From: Granulicella arctica
GTDB lineage: Bacteria; Acidobacteriota; Terriglobia; Terriglobales; Acidobacteriaceae
Reading direction: 5' to 3'
Length of the DNA stretch: 64,000 nt
Assembly: GCF_025685605.1 (NCBI RefSeq)
Contig: NZ_JAGTUT010000001.1
Location: forward strand, 3,596,001-3,660,000
Made by a program: the position numbers and the translations under genes. Below the pieces are notes generated by a model. The model was not told the origin of the DNA, made no database searches, and saw nothing but the letters and a program-made list of their open reading frames with translations. Shown piece by piece: positions 52,025 to 61,221 of this stretch (position 1 is its first letter; each line of letters begins with the position of its first letter).

Positions 52025-53883
52025 AGCGTATCTGGCGATTGCTGCTCTACGTTCGACCGTATGCGCTCTATTCGTTGATCTCGGTCGTTCTGATGGCGAT
52101 TGTAGGGGCGATGGCGGCGTTTCGCATCCTGCTGGTCAAGCCGATCTTCGATAACGTGTTAAAGCCTGACATGCCGCCGGGACCGGTGCTTGTGTATTCG
52201 GTGCCGCACACGCACTTCATCATCAACCTGCAGGCGTTCATTCCGAGCTATTTCCATAATGCGTGGAATGTCGTGGCGATTGCGCTGGTAGGGTCTGCGC
52301 TGCTGAAGTCGGTCTGCGACTATGCGGGAACGTACCTTGTGAATCGTGCCGGTTTCGGCATGATTACGGATCTGCGGAACGATCTTTATGACGCGGTGTT
52401 GCGGCGCTCTGTTGCGTTCTTTCAAAAGAACTCTACGGGGACGCTTCTCTCGACGCTGATCAACGATATCGAGCGGGTCCAGACTGCGATGTCGAGCGTG
52501 TTGGGAGACTTTCTGCAGCAGTTGTTTACGCTGATTTTTACTGCGATTGCGGTGGTGATTGTAGGTGGCAAGCTGGCCTGGGTGCTGCTGCTGTTTGTGC
52601 CGGTGGTGATCTCTTCTGCACGGCGCATCGGGCGGAGCGTGCGGGTGACGACGCGGCGGGGGCAGGATAAGCTGGCGGAGATCCAGAACATTCTGCACGA
52701 GACGATTACGGGCAACGGCATCGTCAAGGCCTTCGGGATGGAAGTCTGGGAGATGCGGCGGTTTCGCCGGGCTGCGAGCCGGTTGCTTCATGCGAATCTC
52801 AAGTCTGTGAGCGTGCAGGCGATCAGTTCACCGCTGATGGATCTGATTGCCTCGTGTGCGATTGCGCTGCTGCTATATCTTGGGCGCATTCGGATTCAAC
52901 ATCATGAGATGACGGCGGGTTCGTTCATCACGTTCCTGATTGCGGTGTTTACGCTGTACGATCCGGTGCGGAAGTTCGCGGCGTTCTACAACAGCTTCCA
53001 GCAGGCTCTGGGTGCGAGTGAAGACATCTTCAAATTTATGGACGCGCAGGATGATGTGCGCGAGAAGAAACGGGCTTTCGTTCTGAAGGGATTTTCGGAG
53101 TCGATTCGGTTTGAGGATGTTGGCTTTGCTTATTCGACGGATGAGGGGACGAAGCAGGTACTGAGTCATATCGATCTGGATGTGAAGCGTGGCGAAGTCA
53201 TTGCGTTCGTCGGGCCGAGTGGCGCTGGCAAGTCGACCCTGGTGAACCTGCTGCCGCGCTTCTTTGATGTGAATGAGGGGCGGATCAAGATCGACGGGCA
53301 TGACCTGCGTGATGTGACGATTGCGAGTCTGCGGGAGCAGATCGGCAAGGTGACGCAAGAGACGATTCTGTTCAACGATACGGTGCGCAACAATATCGCC
53401 TATGGGCAGCCGGATGTGCCGCTCTCGCGGGTGCAGGAGGCGGCTACGATGGCGCTTGCGCATGAGTTCATCATGCGGATGCCGGATGGATACGATACGC
53501 ATATCGGCGAAAAGGGTGTGCGGCTGTCGGGGGGCGAGCGGCAGCGGCTTGCGATTGCGCGAGCGATCCTCAAGAATGCGCCGATCCTGGTGCTCGATGA
53601 GGCTACGTCGGCGCTGGATACGGAGAGTGAACACTTCGTGCAGGTGGCACTGGCGAACCTGATGCAGGGGCGGACAGTGTTCGTGATTGCGCACCGGCTC
53701 TCGACGGTACGGCGGGCGACGCGGATCGTGGTGATTGAAGAGGGACGCATCGTGGAGATGGGAACGCACGACGAGCTGCTGGATCAATCCGGAAGCTATC
53801 GTCGGCTTTACGATATGCAGTTCGCTACGAATGATCTTGCCTATGCGGGTGCTGTTCCCGCGGAACTGGAGGGTATGGCGTGA
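52021..53883 (+). CDS. ABC exporter, MsbA-like (probable lipid A flippase)
   Basis: A 620-residue half-transporter with an N-terminal six-helix membrane domain (about residues 1-330, beginning IWRLLLYVRPYALYSLISVV) and a C-terminal ATPase. Walker A is GPSGAGKSTLVNLLPRFFD, the signature is LSGGERQRLAIARAIL, Walker B is ILVLDEATSALD and the H-loop is FVIAHRLSTV. AFRILLVKPIFDNVL near the first helices is typical of the MsbA group. The position after the LPS-transport cluster and near other lipid A genes supports a lipid A-core flippase; multidrug export is an alternative. A weak GGGAG precedes ATG 52021. Confidence 0.82.
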   Translation: MKRIWRLLLYVRPYALYSLISVVLMAIVGAMAAFRILLVKPIFDNVLKPDMPPGPVLVYSVPHTHFIINLQAFIPSYFHNAWNVVAIALVGSALLKSVCDYAGTYLVNRAGFGMITDLRNDLYDAVLRRSVAFFQKNSTGTLLSTLINDIERVQTAMSSVLGDFLQQLFTLIFTAIAVVIVGGKLAWVLLLFVPVVISSARRIGRSVRVTTRRGQDKLAEIQNILHETITGNGIVKAFGMEVWEMRRFRRAASRLLHANLKSVSVQAISSPLMDLIASCAIALLLYLGRIRIQHHEMTAGSFITFLIAVFTLYDPVRKFAAFYNSFQQALGASEDIFKFMDAQDDVREKKRAFVLKGFSESIRFEDVGFAYSTDEGTKQVLSHIDLDVKRGEVIAFVGPSGAGKSTLVNLLPRFFDVNEGRIKIDGHDLRDVTIASLREQIGKVTQETILFNDTVRNNIAYGQPDVPLSRVQEAATMALAHEFIMRMPDGYDTHIGEKGVRLSGGERQRLAIARAILKNAPILVLDEATSALDTESEHFVQVALANLMQGRTVFVIAHRLSTVRRATRIVVIEEGRIVEMGTHDELLDQSGSYRRLYDMQFATNDLAYAGAVPAELEGMA

Positions 53884-54806
53884 GTGCTGTTTATTCCATG
53901 ACTGGCTTTGCGACGATGAGCGGTTCGGTCGGTCCTGATGACGGGGCCGCGCAGCCGCTTGCCTTTACGCTGACGCTGAAGAGTGTCAATCATCGCTTCC
54001 TTGATCTATCGCTGCGGCTGCCGCACAATTGCGATCTGCTGGAAGCGCCGATCCGCCGCATGGTGAAGGACGTCGTGCATCGCGGGCATGTGGACCTGAC
54101 GCTGCAGCTTGTGCGTGGGGAGGCTTCGACGCAGATTCAGTTGAATCATGACCTGCTTGCTGCTCATGTGGAGGCGTTTCGGCAGGCTGCGAAGCGGTAC
54201 GATTCCGCTGCGGAGCTCGATCTGAACGCGCTGCTTCGGCATCCGGGAGTGCTGCGGGCGGAGACGGCTGCGGTTGTCGAGGATGTCGCTCTATTGCAGG
54301 GCAGCGTGCTGACGCTCGTGCCTGAGGTGCTGGCTCGACTTAACGAGGTTCGCGCGCAGGAGGGTGCTTCGCTGGTCGAGGAGCTATGCGCTGCCATGAT
54401 GCGGCTGAAGGCGCTGGTTGCGACGGTTTCTACGCTGCGGGAGGATGTTCGAGCGACGTATGTGGAGCGTATTCGGACCCGCATGGCGGAGCTTCTTAAG
54501 GGCATGAGTATCGGTGAGGACCGCCTGCTGGCGGAGGCTGCGCTGCTGGCGGAACGCAGTGACATCGACGAGGAATTGGTACGACTTCAGACACATATCG
54601 CGCGTTTTCTGACGCTGCTTGAGGATGGCGGCGAGTTGGGAAAACGGCTCGACTTCTTGTTGCAGGAGTTGAATCGCGAGGCGAATACGCTGCTTTCGAA
54701 GACCAGCGGAGCTACGGCGGGGAACGGGATTCGGATTACGGAGCTAGGGCTCGAAATGAAACTTGAGATCGAGAAGGCCCGTGAGCAGGTCCAGAATCTG
54801 GAGTAG
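53880..54806 (+). CDS. yicC: YicC-family protein (endoribonuclease-like)
   Basis: A 308-residue protein of the YicC family; E. coli YicC has been linked to RNase activity and small RNA turnover. SMTGFATMSG (about residues 6-15) and LKSVNHRFLDLSLRLP (about 33-48) are the signature N-terminus; FLLQELNREANTLLSKT and GLEMKLEIEKAREQVQNLE are the C-terminal DUF1732 block. It starts at a GTG overlapping the exporter stop (GTGA). It is followed by gmk and rpoZ, the widely conserved yicC-gmk-rpoZ order. Confidence 0.9.
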   Translation: MSAVYSMTGFATMSGSVGPDDGAAQPLAFTLTLKSVNHRFLDLSLRLPHNCDLLEAPIRRMVKDVVHRGHVDLTLQLVRGEASTQIQLNHDLLAAHVEAFRQAAKRYDSAAELDLNALLRHPGVLRAETAAVVEDVALLQGSVLTLVPEVLARLNEVRAQEGASLVEELCAAMMRLKALVATVSTLREDVRATYVERIRTRMAELLKGMSIGEDRLLAEAALLAERSDIDEELVRLQTHIARFLTLLEDGGELGKRLDFLLQELNREANTLLSKTSGATAGNGIRITELGLEMKLEIEKAREQVQNLE

Positions 54807-54842
54807 GTTGCGGTTCGCAACCGGTACACTTCTATAAAAGCT

Positions 54843-55505
54843 ATGGCAGGCATTCTCTTCATCATTTCGGCCCCATCCGGGTCAGGCAAGTCCACGCTGG
54901 TTGAGCGCCTACGCTCTCTCGTAGACGGTCTCGACTTTTCCATTTCTTACACGACGCGGGCACCTCGCGGCTCTGAGACAGATGGCCGCGAGTACCACTT
55001 TATCGATCGCCCTGAGTTCGAACGGATGATCGCGGCGGACGAGTTCCTGGAATGGGCCGAGGTCTTCGGCAACTACTACGGCACGGCGCTCGCGGCACTT
55101 GGCCATGCGCGTGACGAGGGTAAGGATCTGCTGCTCGACATCGACGTACAGGGAGCCGTTCAGGTGATGCAGAAGCTGCCGGCCGCTACGTCGATCTTTA
55201 TCCTCCCGCCTAGTCCGCGGATTCTTGAGATGCGCCTGCGGAACCGCAGCGAGGCTGAGAACGTGACTTCTGAGACGGTGATCGAGCGGCGTCTTTCGCA
55301 GGCGCAGAACGAATTGAAGCAGATCTGGGACTACCAATACGCGTTGGTGAATGACGTCCTTGACGAGGCTGTGTCGGAGATGCGCGCGATTGTTCTGACG
55401 GCGCGCGGTGTACATGATGGAGTCGAGGCGGTGGCCCTAACGTGCCGCACCGATAATCCATCGATACGATTGCAGGCGGCGCTCGGCAGTTTTACTGTTC
55501 TATAA
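54843..55505 (+). CDS. gmk: guanylate kinase
   Basis: A 220-residue enzyme that phosphorylates GMP to GDP. Walker A is ISAPSGSGKSTLVERL (about residues 8-23); ISYTTRAPRGSETDGREYHFI is the GMP-binding block; EWAEVFGNYYGTA is the next conserved segment and LLDIDVQGA the conserved Asp strand. After the kinase fold there are about 25 extra C-terminal residues. No Shine-Dalgarno sequence is obvious; TATAAA lies four bases before the ATG. A 7-bp hairpin (54806-54822) precedes it. Confidence 0.94.
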   Translation: MAGILFIISAPSGSGKSTLVERLRSLVDGLDFSISYTTRAPRGSETDGREYHFIDRPEFERMIAADEFLEWAEVFGNYYGTALAALGHARDEGKDLLLDIDVQGAVQVMQKLPAATSIFILPPSPRILEMRLRNRSEAENVTSETVIERRLSQAQNELKQIWDYQYALVNDVLDEAVSEMRAIVLTARGVHDGVEAVALTCRTDNPSIRLQAALGSFTVL

Positions 55506-55562
55506 AAATTGTTAGCCATTTCTGTGGTGATGCGATAGAGTCAATACACCGAGGAAAACCTA

Positions 55563-55775
55563 ATGACTACGCCTGAAAACCCATTTCAGAACAAGTACAG
55601 CTTGGTACGGGGTGCTGCGCGCCGTGCTCGTCAGTTGCAGTCAGGTGCTCTTCCCCTTGGCACGTCCAAGTCGATGAAGGCCTGCCGTGTTGCCCAGGAC
55701 GAGATCCGCGAGGGCTTCGTCAAGTTCGTGCTGCCTGAAAAGATCGTCGAGCCGACACTCGACATCGCGCACTAA
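55563..55775 (+). CDS. rpoZ: RNA polymerase omega subunit
   Basis: A 70-residue subunit that helps assemble beta' into RNA polymerase. NKYSLVRGAARRARQLQSGAL (in two blocks, about residues 10-30) and ACRVAQDEIREGFVKFVLPE (in blocks, about 40-59) are the omega pattern, somewhat diverged but well placed after gmk. GAGGAAAACCTA before ATG 55563 contains the binding site. Confidence 0.85.
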   Translation: MTTPENPFQNKYSLVRGAARRARQLQSGALPLGTSKSMKACRVAQDEIREGFVKFVLPEKIVEPTLDIAH

Positions 55776-55790
55776 GGTCCGGCATCACGA

Positions 55791-55796
55791 TACGAT
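55791..55796 (+). promoter_or_regulatory. -10-like box before the uracil-DNA glycosylase
   Basis: TACGAT ends six bases before ATG 55803, matching the leaderless pattern. There is no binding site; the -35 region would fall in the rpoZ end and is not convincing. Confidence 0.35.
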
Positions 55797-55802
55797 AGAG
55801 CA

Positions 55803-56681
55803 ATGGCAGTCAGTGCAGAGCAGTTGCGGGCGTATGTCGACTACCTCCGCGACATGGGTGTCTACGATCTTTACCGGCACGGTACGCCGGTAGAGGCGGA
55901 CATCGAGCTTTCTGCCCATGCTCAGGCTGCTGTACCCTCTCCACCACGCCCGGCTGCGCGTCCGCCGACACCTCCTCCTGCAGTCGTCCCAACCAAAGCC
56001 GTTGCAGCTATGCCCGTCGAGCCTGCGCGGGCAGAGCCTTTCATGCCAAAACCTGTGAGTTTCAACGAGCTTGCGCCTTTGCCTGAGCTTCGTATCGCCG
56101 CGCCGGAACGTCCGGCTGCGCTGACCGCGCTTCGGGAGGAGATTGGGGACTGCACGCGCTGCCCGCTCGCCTATGCTGGTCGCCACACGATCGTGTTCGC
56201 AAACGGTGATCCGGGCGCCCGATTGATGTTTGTCGGGGAAGGTCCGGGAGCGGATGAGGATGCGAGCGGCGAGCCGTTTGTCGGCAAGGCGGGTCAACTG
56301 CTCAACAACATGATCAATGCGATGGGCCTGCAGCGGGAAGAGGTCTATGTCGCGAACATTGTGAAGTGTCGGCCGCCAGCGAATCGGACGCCTGAACCAG
56401 TTGAGGCGAACACCTGCTCACCATTTCTGCTGCGCCAGATCGATATTGTGCAGCCGCAGGTGATCGTTGCGCTCGGCGGTACGGCAGCGATGTACCTGTT
56501 GGGCGTGAAGCAGTCGCTCGCGTCGCTGCGGGGGAGCTGGTATGAGTGTCGTGGTGCAAAGCTGGCGGTGACATATCATCCGGCGTTCCTGCTGCGGGAC
56601 CCCCGCCAGAAGGGCGAGGCATGGAAGGATCTGCAGATGGTGATGAAGGAACTTGGGCTTTCGCCGAAGCGTTCTGCCTGA
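55803..56681 (+). CDS. uracil-DNA glycosylase, family 4 (Fe-S type)
   Basis: A 292-residue DNA repair enzyme that removes uracil. The catalytic domain starts near residue 115 with DCTRCPLAYAGRHTIVF and the motif LMFVGEGPGADEDASGEPFVG (in two parts), giving the family 4 active site; cluster-binding Cys are the CTRC pair, the Cys of VKCRPPANRTP and one in EANTC. The second motif is TYHPAFLLRDP. The first 100 residues are a Pro/Ala-rich non-conserved extension (PSPPRPAARPPTPPP), longer than usual. It takes the place after rpoZ where coaBC is often found. It ends three bases before the convergent TonB-domain gene. Confidence 0.9.
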   Translation: MAVSAEQLRAYVDYLRDMGVYDLYRHGTPVEADIELSAHAQAAVPSPPRPAARPPTPPPAVVPTKAVAAMPVEPARAEPFMPKPVSFNELAPLPELRIAAPERPAALTALREEIGDCTRCPLAYAGRHTIVFANGDPGARLMFVGEGPGADEDASGEPFVGKAGQLLNNMINAMGLQREEVYVANIVKCRPPANRTPEPVEANTCSPFLLRQIDIVQPQVIVALGGTAAMYLLGVKQSLASLRGSWYECRGAKLAVTYHPAFLLRDPRQKGEAWKDLQMVMKELGLSPKRSA

Positions 56682-56684
56682 AGG

Positions 56685-57548
56685 TTAGAGCTTGTCCGCC
56701 TCATCTTCGAGCGTCTTCGCCTTCGCATTCTGATAATTTTTGCGGAGTTCAACCGCGTGGAGGCGCAGGATGCCTTTCAGTTGCGACTGCATGTCTTGCT
56801 TTAGGTACGGCGCTTTTTCCTGGTCGAGAAGTCCGCGCAGGATCTGTTCTGCGGCGAGGCAATCTGCAATACTGCGCTTTGGATCGCCTGTGCGTGATCG
56901 TGTCTCGGCACGGGTGATGTAGGCGTTGGCGGCGGCCAGAGAGCCGGGGTAGGCATCGGCTATGGTCGTGACCGCGTCTTCGCCGATGGCTGCGGCTTCT
57001 TTCTTTTTATCTTCTGCGAGGAGCGTCATGGCTACGTCGTTGAAGGCGACGGCGTGAGCGACCATGTGTCCGGTCGGCGTGAAGCGAGCGGCGATGGAGA
57101 GGGCCTGCTGGCAGACTCCGAGGGCAGTGGGATCCTTGGCTCGCTCAAGGGTCTCGCACCGCTCGTGGACGGGTTCGAAGTCCTTCTGTACGAGGTCGTC
57201 GGGGGAGGGTGGGGCTTCGTGGAGCGAGAAGTCGACCTTGGTGTTGATGACCGCCGGGATGGCTTTACCGGCGCGCATGAGCGGATGGTAGGCGGCCAGC
57301 CCATAGGCGTCGACTGCTGCCTGCCGTAGCTCTTCGGGGCCTGAGAGAGCCCTGACTGCCGTGACGCGGCCGGCTTCGGATACTTTTACCTCAAGCTCGA
57401 CGATTCCCTGGATGTGCTTCTCTTTGGCAGCAGTCGGGTAAACGATGGTTGGCGGGGTAATGGGTTCATCGTTGACGACGGGTGCCTGGGAGGAGGCGAG
57501 AGGCGTGCTAAGGGCAAGGGCGATGAGCAGCAGACGTGCGGGCTTCAA
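56685..57548 (-). CDS. exported protein with a TonB C-terminal domain
   Basis: A 287-residue protein with a signal peptide (ARLLLIALALSTPLASSQA). Next comes a TonB C-terminal type domain (about residues 30-115) with PPTIVYPTAAKEKHIQGIVELEVKV and LAAYHPLMRAGKAIPAVINTKVDFSL, then a helical TPR-like region (about 120-287). It lacks the N-terminal membrane anchor of true TonB, so it is not a classic energy transducer; such free TonB-like proteins are frequent in Acidobacteria. The start is a TTG with GGAGG seven bases upstream. It lies on the opposite strand between uracil-DNA glycosylase and priA. Confidence 0.78.
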   Translation of the reverse strand: MKPARLLLIALALSTPLASSQAPVVNDEPITPPTIVYPTAAKEKHIQGIVELEVKVSEAGRVTAVRALSGPEELRQAAVDAYGLAAYHPLMRAGKAIPAVINTKVDFSLHEAPPSPDDLVQKDFEPVHERCETLERAKDPTALGVCQQALSIAARFTPTGHMVAHAVAFNDVAMTLLAEDKKKEAAAIGEDAVTTIADAYPGSLAAANAYITRAETRSRTGDPKRSIADCLAAEQILRGLLDQEKAPYLKQDMQSQLKGILRLHAVELRKNYQNAKAKTLEDEADKL

Positions 57549-57625
57549 GGTGGTTCCTCCAACTTTGGACAGGATACCGTAGACGTGTGAGTGGCGAATG
57601 AAGGCGGCGAGCGATACCCTGAGGT

Positions 57626-60109
57626 GTGCCCCTGTTTTGCGACGTCGCCCTGCCTGTCCCGCTCGACCAGACCTTCACCTATGCGGTGAACGGCGTGGTG
57701 CCGGTCGTTGGGGCGCGGGTGCTTGTCCCGTTCAGCGGGCAGCGGCTAATGGGCGTCGTGCTTCGGATTCACGAGGATGCCTTGCCGGAGGGGATCGAGG
57801 CTAAGCCGGTGCAGCAGGTGCTCGACGAGTCGGCACTGTTGCCGGACGAGTTGATGCGGCTGGCGGCCTGGATTGCGCAGTACTACGTTGCGCCGCTGGG
57901 TGAGGTGCTGCGAGGAATGATGCCGCTGGCGGCTGAGGTGAAGCGGCAGGTCTTCTACCGGATCGCTGAACAGGGCCGGAAGGTGCTGTATGAAGGGGCG
58001 GAGAGGGGCTCGTCGCGGCGGTCGCGGCTGACGCCGGAGGAACAGAATCGCGAGTATGCGGTGCTGAACTACCTGGAGTCTGGCGAGCAGGCGAAGATGT
58101 CTGCACTGCGCTCAGCGGCGCAGGCGAACAAGGCGCTGCTTGAGGGAATGGTTCGTAAAAAGTGGCTCGTGCGCGAGGCTGTTGCGGAGGAGAGAGATGC
58201 GCGGCGGCTCGAGCGCGTCGCGGTGCTCGTGCCTGAGGCGCGGCTGCCGAAGCTGAACGACAATCAGACGGCGATCCTGGCTGAGCTCGCCGCGGTGGGC
58301 GGACGAATGCGGGTCCGCGATCTGCGAGAGTTGCAGGTGCCCGATTCGACGCTCGGGACGTTGGTGAAGCGTGGCCTGGTGGCGATTGAAGAGGTGGCCG
58401 AGGCCTTCCACATGGGCGGCGTCGGGAGTGCGCAAGATAAGAAGCATGCGCATGAACACGCGCTCAACGAGGCACAGCTAGAGGCGCTTGGCACGATTGC
58501 GGCGGCAATGACTAAGGGTGGATTTCAGCCGCACCTGCTGTATGGTGTGACGGGTTCGGGTAAGACGACTGTCTACTTTGCGGCGATGCAGCGGGCGCTC
58601 GATGCGGGCCAGTCGGCGCTGCTGCTGGTGCCGGAGATTGGGTTGACCCCTGCGATGACAGGGCAGCTTGTTGCGGCGTTTGCGGGCGAGGTGGCGTTGC
58701 TGCACTCGCAGTTGACGCCGGATGAGCGGGCGGAGCAGTGGCATCGGATTCGGCGGGGAGAGGCGCGGGTCGTCGTGGGGACGCGGTCGGCGGTGTTTGC
58801 GCCGCTGGTGAACCTCGGGCTGATCATCGTCGATGAGGAGCATGACTCAAGCTACAAGCAGGAGGACATGCCTCGCTATCATGGCCGCGATGTGGCGGTG
58901 ATGCGCGCCAAGTTCAACGGGGCGACGGTGGTGTTGGGGTCGGCGACGCCTTCACTTGAGAGCTGGGCGAACTCGGAGAAGGGAAGGTACAAGCGAATCG
59001 AGATGCTGACGCGGGTGGCGAATCGGCCACTGCCGCTGGTGGAGCTGGTCGATATGCGGCAGGAGTTTCAGGAGACGGGGCAGGATCAGATCTTCTGCCG
59101 ACGGCTGGTTGAAGAGGTGCAGGCGACGCTCGATCGCGGTGAGCAGGCGATCATCCTGCTGAATCGGCGAGGATATTCCTTCGTGGCGATGTGTCGAAGC
59201 TGTGGCGAGAAGATCGAGTGTGAGAACTGCGCTATTTCGATGACTTATCACAAGCTGGCTTCGCGCACCGATCTGCATGCCCAGCCCGGCGAGCGACTGG
59301 AGTGCCATTATTGTGGCTTCCGGCGAGCTGTCCCGAAGACCTGCCCGAAGTGTCAGAGTGAGCACCTGTACTACATGGGCGCGGGGTCGCAGCAGGGAGA
59401 GGAGCGGCTACAGGAGATCTTTCCGAATGCAAGGATCGGACGCATGGATCGGGACACCGTGCGTGGGCGCGGAGACATGGAGCGGCTGTTGACGAGGCTG
59501 CATGGTGGCGAGATCAACCTGCTTGTGGGTACGCAGATGATCGCGAAGGGGCATGACATTCACGGCGTCACGCTGGTGGGGGTGGTAGGAGCAGACTTTG
59601 CGCTGGGCCTGCCGGATTTCCGAGCTGCGGAGCGAGTCTTTCAACTGCTGACCCAGGTCTCAGGACGGGCGGGCAGGGGCGAACTTTCGGGCAAGGTGCT
59701 GGTGCAGACCTATCATCCGGATCATTATGCGATCCAGTTTGCGGCTAAGCATGACTATCCAGGATTTGTTGCCAAGGAGATGCAGTATCGGCGGTGGATG
59801 CACTACCCGCCCTTTTCAGTTCTCGCGAACGTGCTGATCCAAAGCGACAAGCTCGAAGAGGCTACTGCCTGGTCAGCTATTTTGGGCCGATGGTTTCAGT
59901 TGGAACGACTCGAGAAGGTGAGGGTCTTAGGGCCTGCAGCGGCGCCGATTGTGCGGCTGAAACGCATCTTTCGCTACCACTTCGTGCTGAAAGCGGAAAG
60001 ACGGCAGGTGCTGGGAGAGGTGCTGCGGAGGATGCTCACGCATGCAGCCTCGGAAGGGATTCCTCGACGAAGTCTGACGGTGGATGTCGATGCCGTAAAC
60101 CTGATGTAG
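57626..60109 (+). CDS. priA: primosomal replication helicase PriA
   Basis: An 827-residue 3'-to-5' helicase that restarts stalled forks. The N-terminal DNA-binding part has CDVALPVPLDQTFTYAVNG (about residues 5-23) and GARVLVPFSGQRLMGVV; the helicase core has Walker A LYGVTGSGKTTVYFA and DEEHDSSYKQ; the zinc region has CRSC, CENC, CHYC and CPKC, all eight Cys present; the C-terminal helicase domain has GTQMIAKGHDIHGVTLVGVV and SGRAGRGELSGKV. Length is within the family. The start is probably GTG 57626, with a neighbouring GTG at 57624 in another frame. It converges with HU. Confidence 0.94.
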   Translation: MPLFCDVALPVPLDQTFTYAVNGVVPVVGARVLVPFSGQRLMGVVLRIHEDALPEGIEAKPVQQVLDESALLPDELMRLAAWIAQYYVAPLGEVLRGMMPLAAEVKRQVFYRIAEQGRKVLYEGAERGSSRRSRLTPEEQNREYAVLNYLESGEQAKMSALRSAAQANKALLEGMVRKKWLVREAVAEERDARRLERVAVLVPEARLPKLNDNQTAILAELAAVGGRMRVRDLRELQVPDSTLGTLVKRGLVAIEEVAEAFHMGGVGSAQDKKHAHEHALNEAQLEALGTIAAAMTKGGFQPHLLYGVTGSGKTTVYFAAMQRALDAGQSALLLVPEIGLTPAMTGQLVAAFAGEVALLHSQLTPDERAEQWHRIRRGEARVVVGTRSAVFAPLVNLGLIIVDEEHDSSYKQEDMPRYHGRDVAVMRAKFNGATVVLGSATPSLESWANSEKGRYKRIEMLTRVANRPLPLVELVDMRQEFQETGQDQIFCRRLVEEVQATLDRGEQAIILLNRRGYSFVAMCRSCGEKIECENCAISMTYHKLASRTDLHAQPGERLECHYCGFRRAVPKTCPKCQSEHLYYMGAGSQQGEERLQEIFPNARIGRMDRDTVRGRGDMERLLTRLHGGEINLLVGTQMIAKGHDIHGVTLVGVVGADFALGLPDFRAAERVFQLLTQVSGRAGRGELSGKVLVQTYHPDHYAIQFAAKHDYPGFVAKEMQYRRWMHYPPFSVLANVLIQSDKLEEATAWSAILGRWFQLERLEKVRVLGPAAAPIVRLKRIFRYHFVLKAERRQVLGEVLRRMLTHAASEGIPRRSLTVDVDAVNLM

Positions 60110-60130
60110 CCCAGCATTCTTTGAGCAAAT

Positions 60131-60424
60131 CTATTCTTTTACTTCTGTTTCTTTGCCGTCGAGCAGGTGAAGTTCCTTGCCAGGCTTGAACCGGACGGCT
60201 TTGCCGGGAGCGATGCTGACCTCGGCGCCGGTGCGTGGATTCCGACCGATGCCTGTCTTGCGCGGCTTGACGACGAAGACACCAAAACCGCGAAGCTCGA
60301 TTCTGTCACCTGAAATGAGACTTTGCTTCATCGTATCGAAGATCGCGTCCACTGCAGCCTCAGCCTTGGTCTTGGGCAGGCCTGTACGGTCGACAACCCT
60401 CTGAATGAGGTCCTGCTTGATCAA
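60131..60424 (-). CDS. HU/IHF-type DNA-bending protein
   Basis: A 97-residue nucleoid protein. KQDLIQRVVDRTGLPKTKAEAAVDAIF (in parts, about residues 3-29) forms the dimer core; ELRGFGVFVVKPRKTGIGRNPRTG (in parts, about 43-66) is the DNA-binding beta-arm with the conserved GRNPRTG; the Pro-like intercalation region is intact. The C-terminal LHLLDGKETEVKE is a short acidic extension. It starts at TTG 60424, with AAAGG eight bases before. A near-consensus sigma-70 promoter lies upstream at 60486-60514. Confidence 0.92.
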   Translation of the reverse strand: MIKQDLIQRVVDRTGLPKTKAEAAVDAIFDTMKQSLISGDRIELRGFGVFVVKPRKTGIGRNPRTGAEVSIAPGKAVRFKPGKELHLLDGKETEVKE

Positions 60425-60485
60425 GTTGACGGCCTTTCTGCGCTACTATTACGAGATACATCTGCCAGCAATACTGATAGCTGTG

Positions 60486-60514
60486 ATCTTAGAAACACTC
60501 CTGCAGAATGTCAA
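60486..60514 (-). promoter_or_regulatory. sigma-70 promoter for the HU gene
   Basis: On the minus strand TTGACA (60509-60514) is followed after exactly 17 bases by TAAGAT (60486-60491). The -35 is a perfect consensus. Transcription would start near 60479, 55 bases before TTG 60424. This is the best canonical promoter in the window. Confidence 0.75.
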
Positions 60515-60576
60515 CGAACGTATGTAACAGTTTCCGTTGCCACTACTTAGGAGAATTTTAGACGTGGTGGGACGAG

Positions 60577-61131
60577 ATGGCAATCAAGAGTGACCGTTGG
60601 ATTCGGCAACAGGCTATAGAGAAGGGCATGATCTCGCCGTTTAGCGAGAAGCAGGTGAAAGACGGAGTGATCTCCTACGGTCTTTCCTCATATGGGTATG
60701 ACCTTCGCGTTTCGGACGAATTTAAGATTTTTACGAATGTAAACAGTGCGATTATTGATCCCAAGAACTTCGATGAGCGATCTTTCGTAACCGTAGTTGC
60801 GGAGAGCGTCATTGTTCCGCCAAACTCGTTCGCGCTGGCTCGTTCTGTTGAATACTTCAAGATTCCACGTGATGTATTGACGATTTGTGTTGGAAAGTCA
60901 ACTTATGCACGATGTGGAATCATCGTTAATGTCACACCTTTTGAGCCCGAATGGGAAGGTTTTGTTACTTTAGAAATTTCAAATACGACACCTTTGCCCG
61001 CAAAAATCTATGCAAATGAGGGCTTATGTCAGATATTATTCTTTCAATCGGACGAAATTTGTGAAGTCAGTTACGCAGATCGTAAGGGAAAGTATCAACA
61101 CCAGCAGGGGATAGTGTTGCCGAAGTTATAG
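60577..61131 (+). CDS. dcd: dCTP deaminase
   Basis: A 184-residue enzyme that deaminates dCTP to dUTP for thymidylate synthesis. [20 protein letters not shown] opens the family; [39 protein letters not shown] (in parts, with the catalytic Glu in LEISNTT) and [14 protein letters not shown] at the C-terminus are the active-site blocks. It is complete. The second half has noticeably more A and T than neighbouring genes. ATG 60577 has only a weak binding site (ACGAG). Confidence 0.94.
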   Translation: MAIKSDRWIRQQAIEKGMISPFSEKQVKDGVISYGLSSYGYDLRVSDEFKIFTNVNSAIIDPKNFDERSFVTVVAESVIVPPNSFALARSVEYFKIPRDVLTICVGKSTYARCGIIVNVTPFEPEWEGFVTLEISNTTPLPAKIYANEGLCQILFFQSDEICEVSYADRKGKYQHQQGIVLPKL

Positions 61132-61221
61132 TTATCCCTAGACTTCCGAGCATTAATCACAGGTACCTTCGACCGGGCCCTTTATCGCATCTGAATGTGG
61201 CAAAGGTTGACGGAGCGCATG

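Noticed and set aside
54806..54822. Hairpin GGTTGCG / CGCAACC between yicC and gmk as a terminator
   Set aside because: Seven pairs with a three-base loop and no T tract; gmk is expected to be transcribed with yicC.
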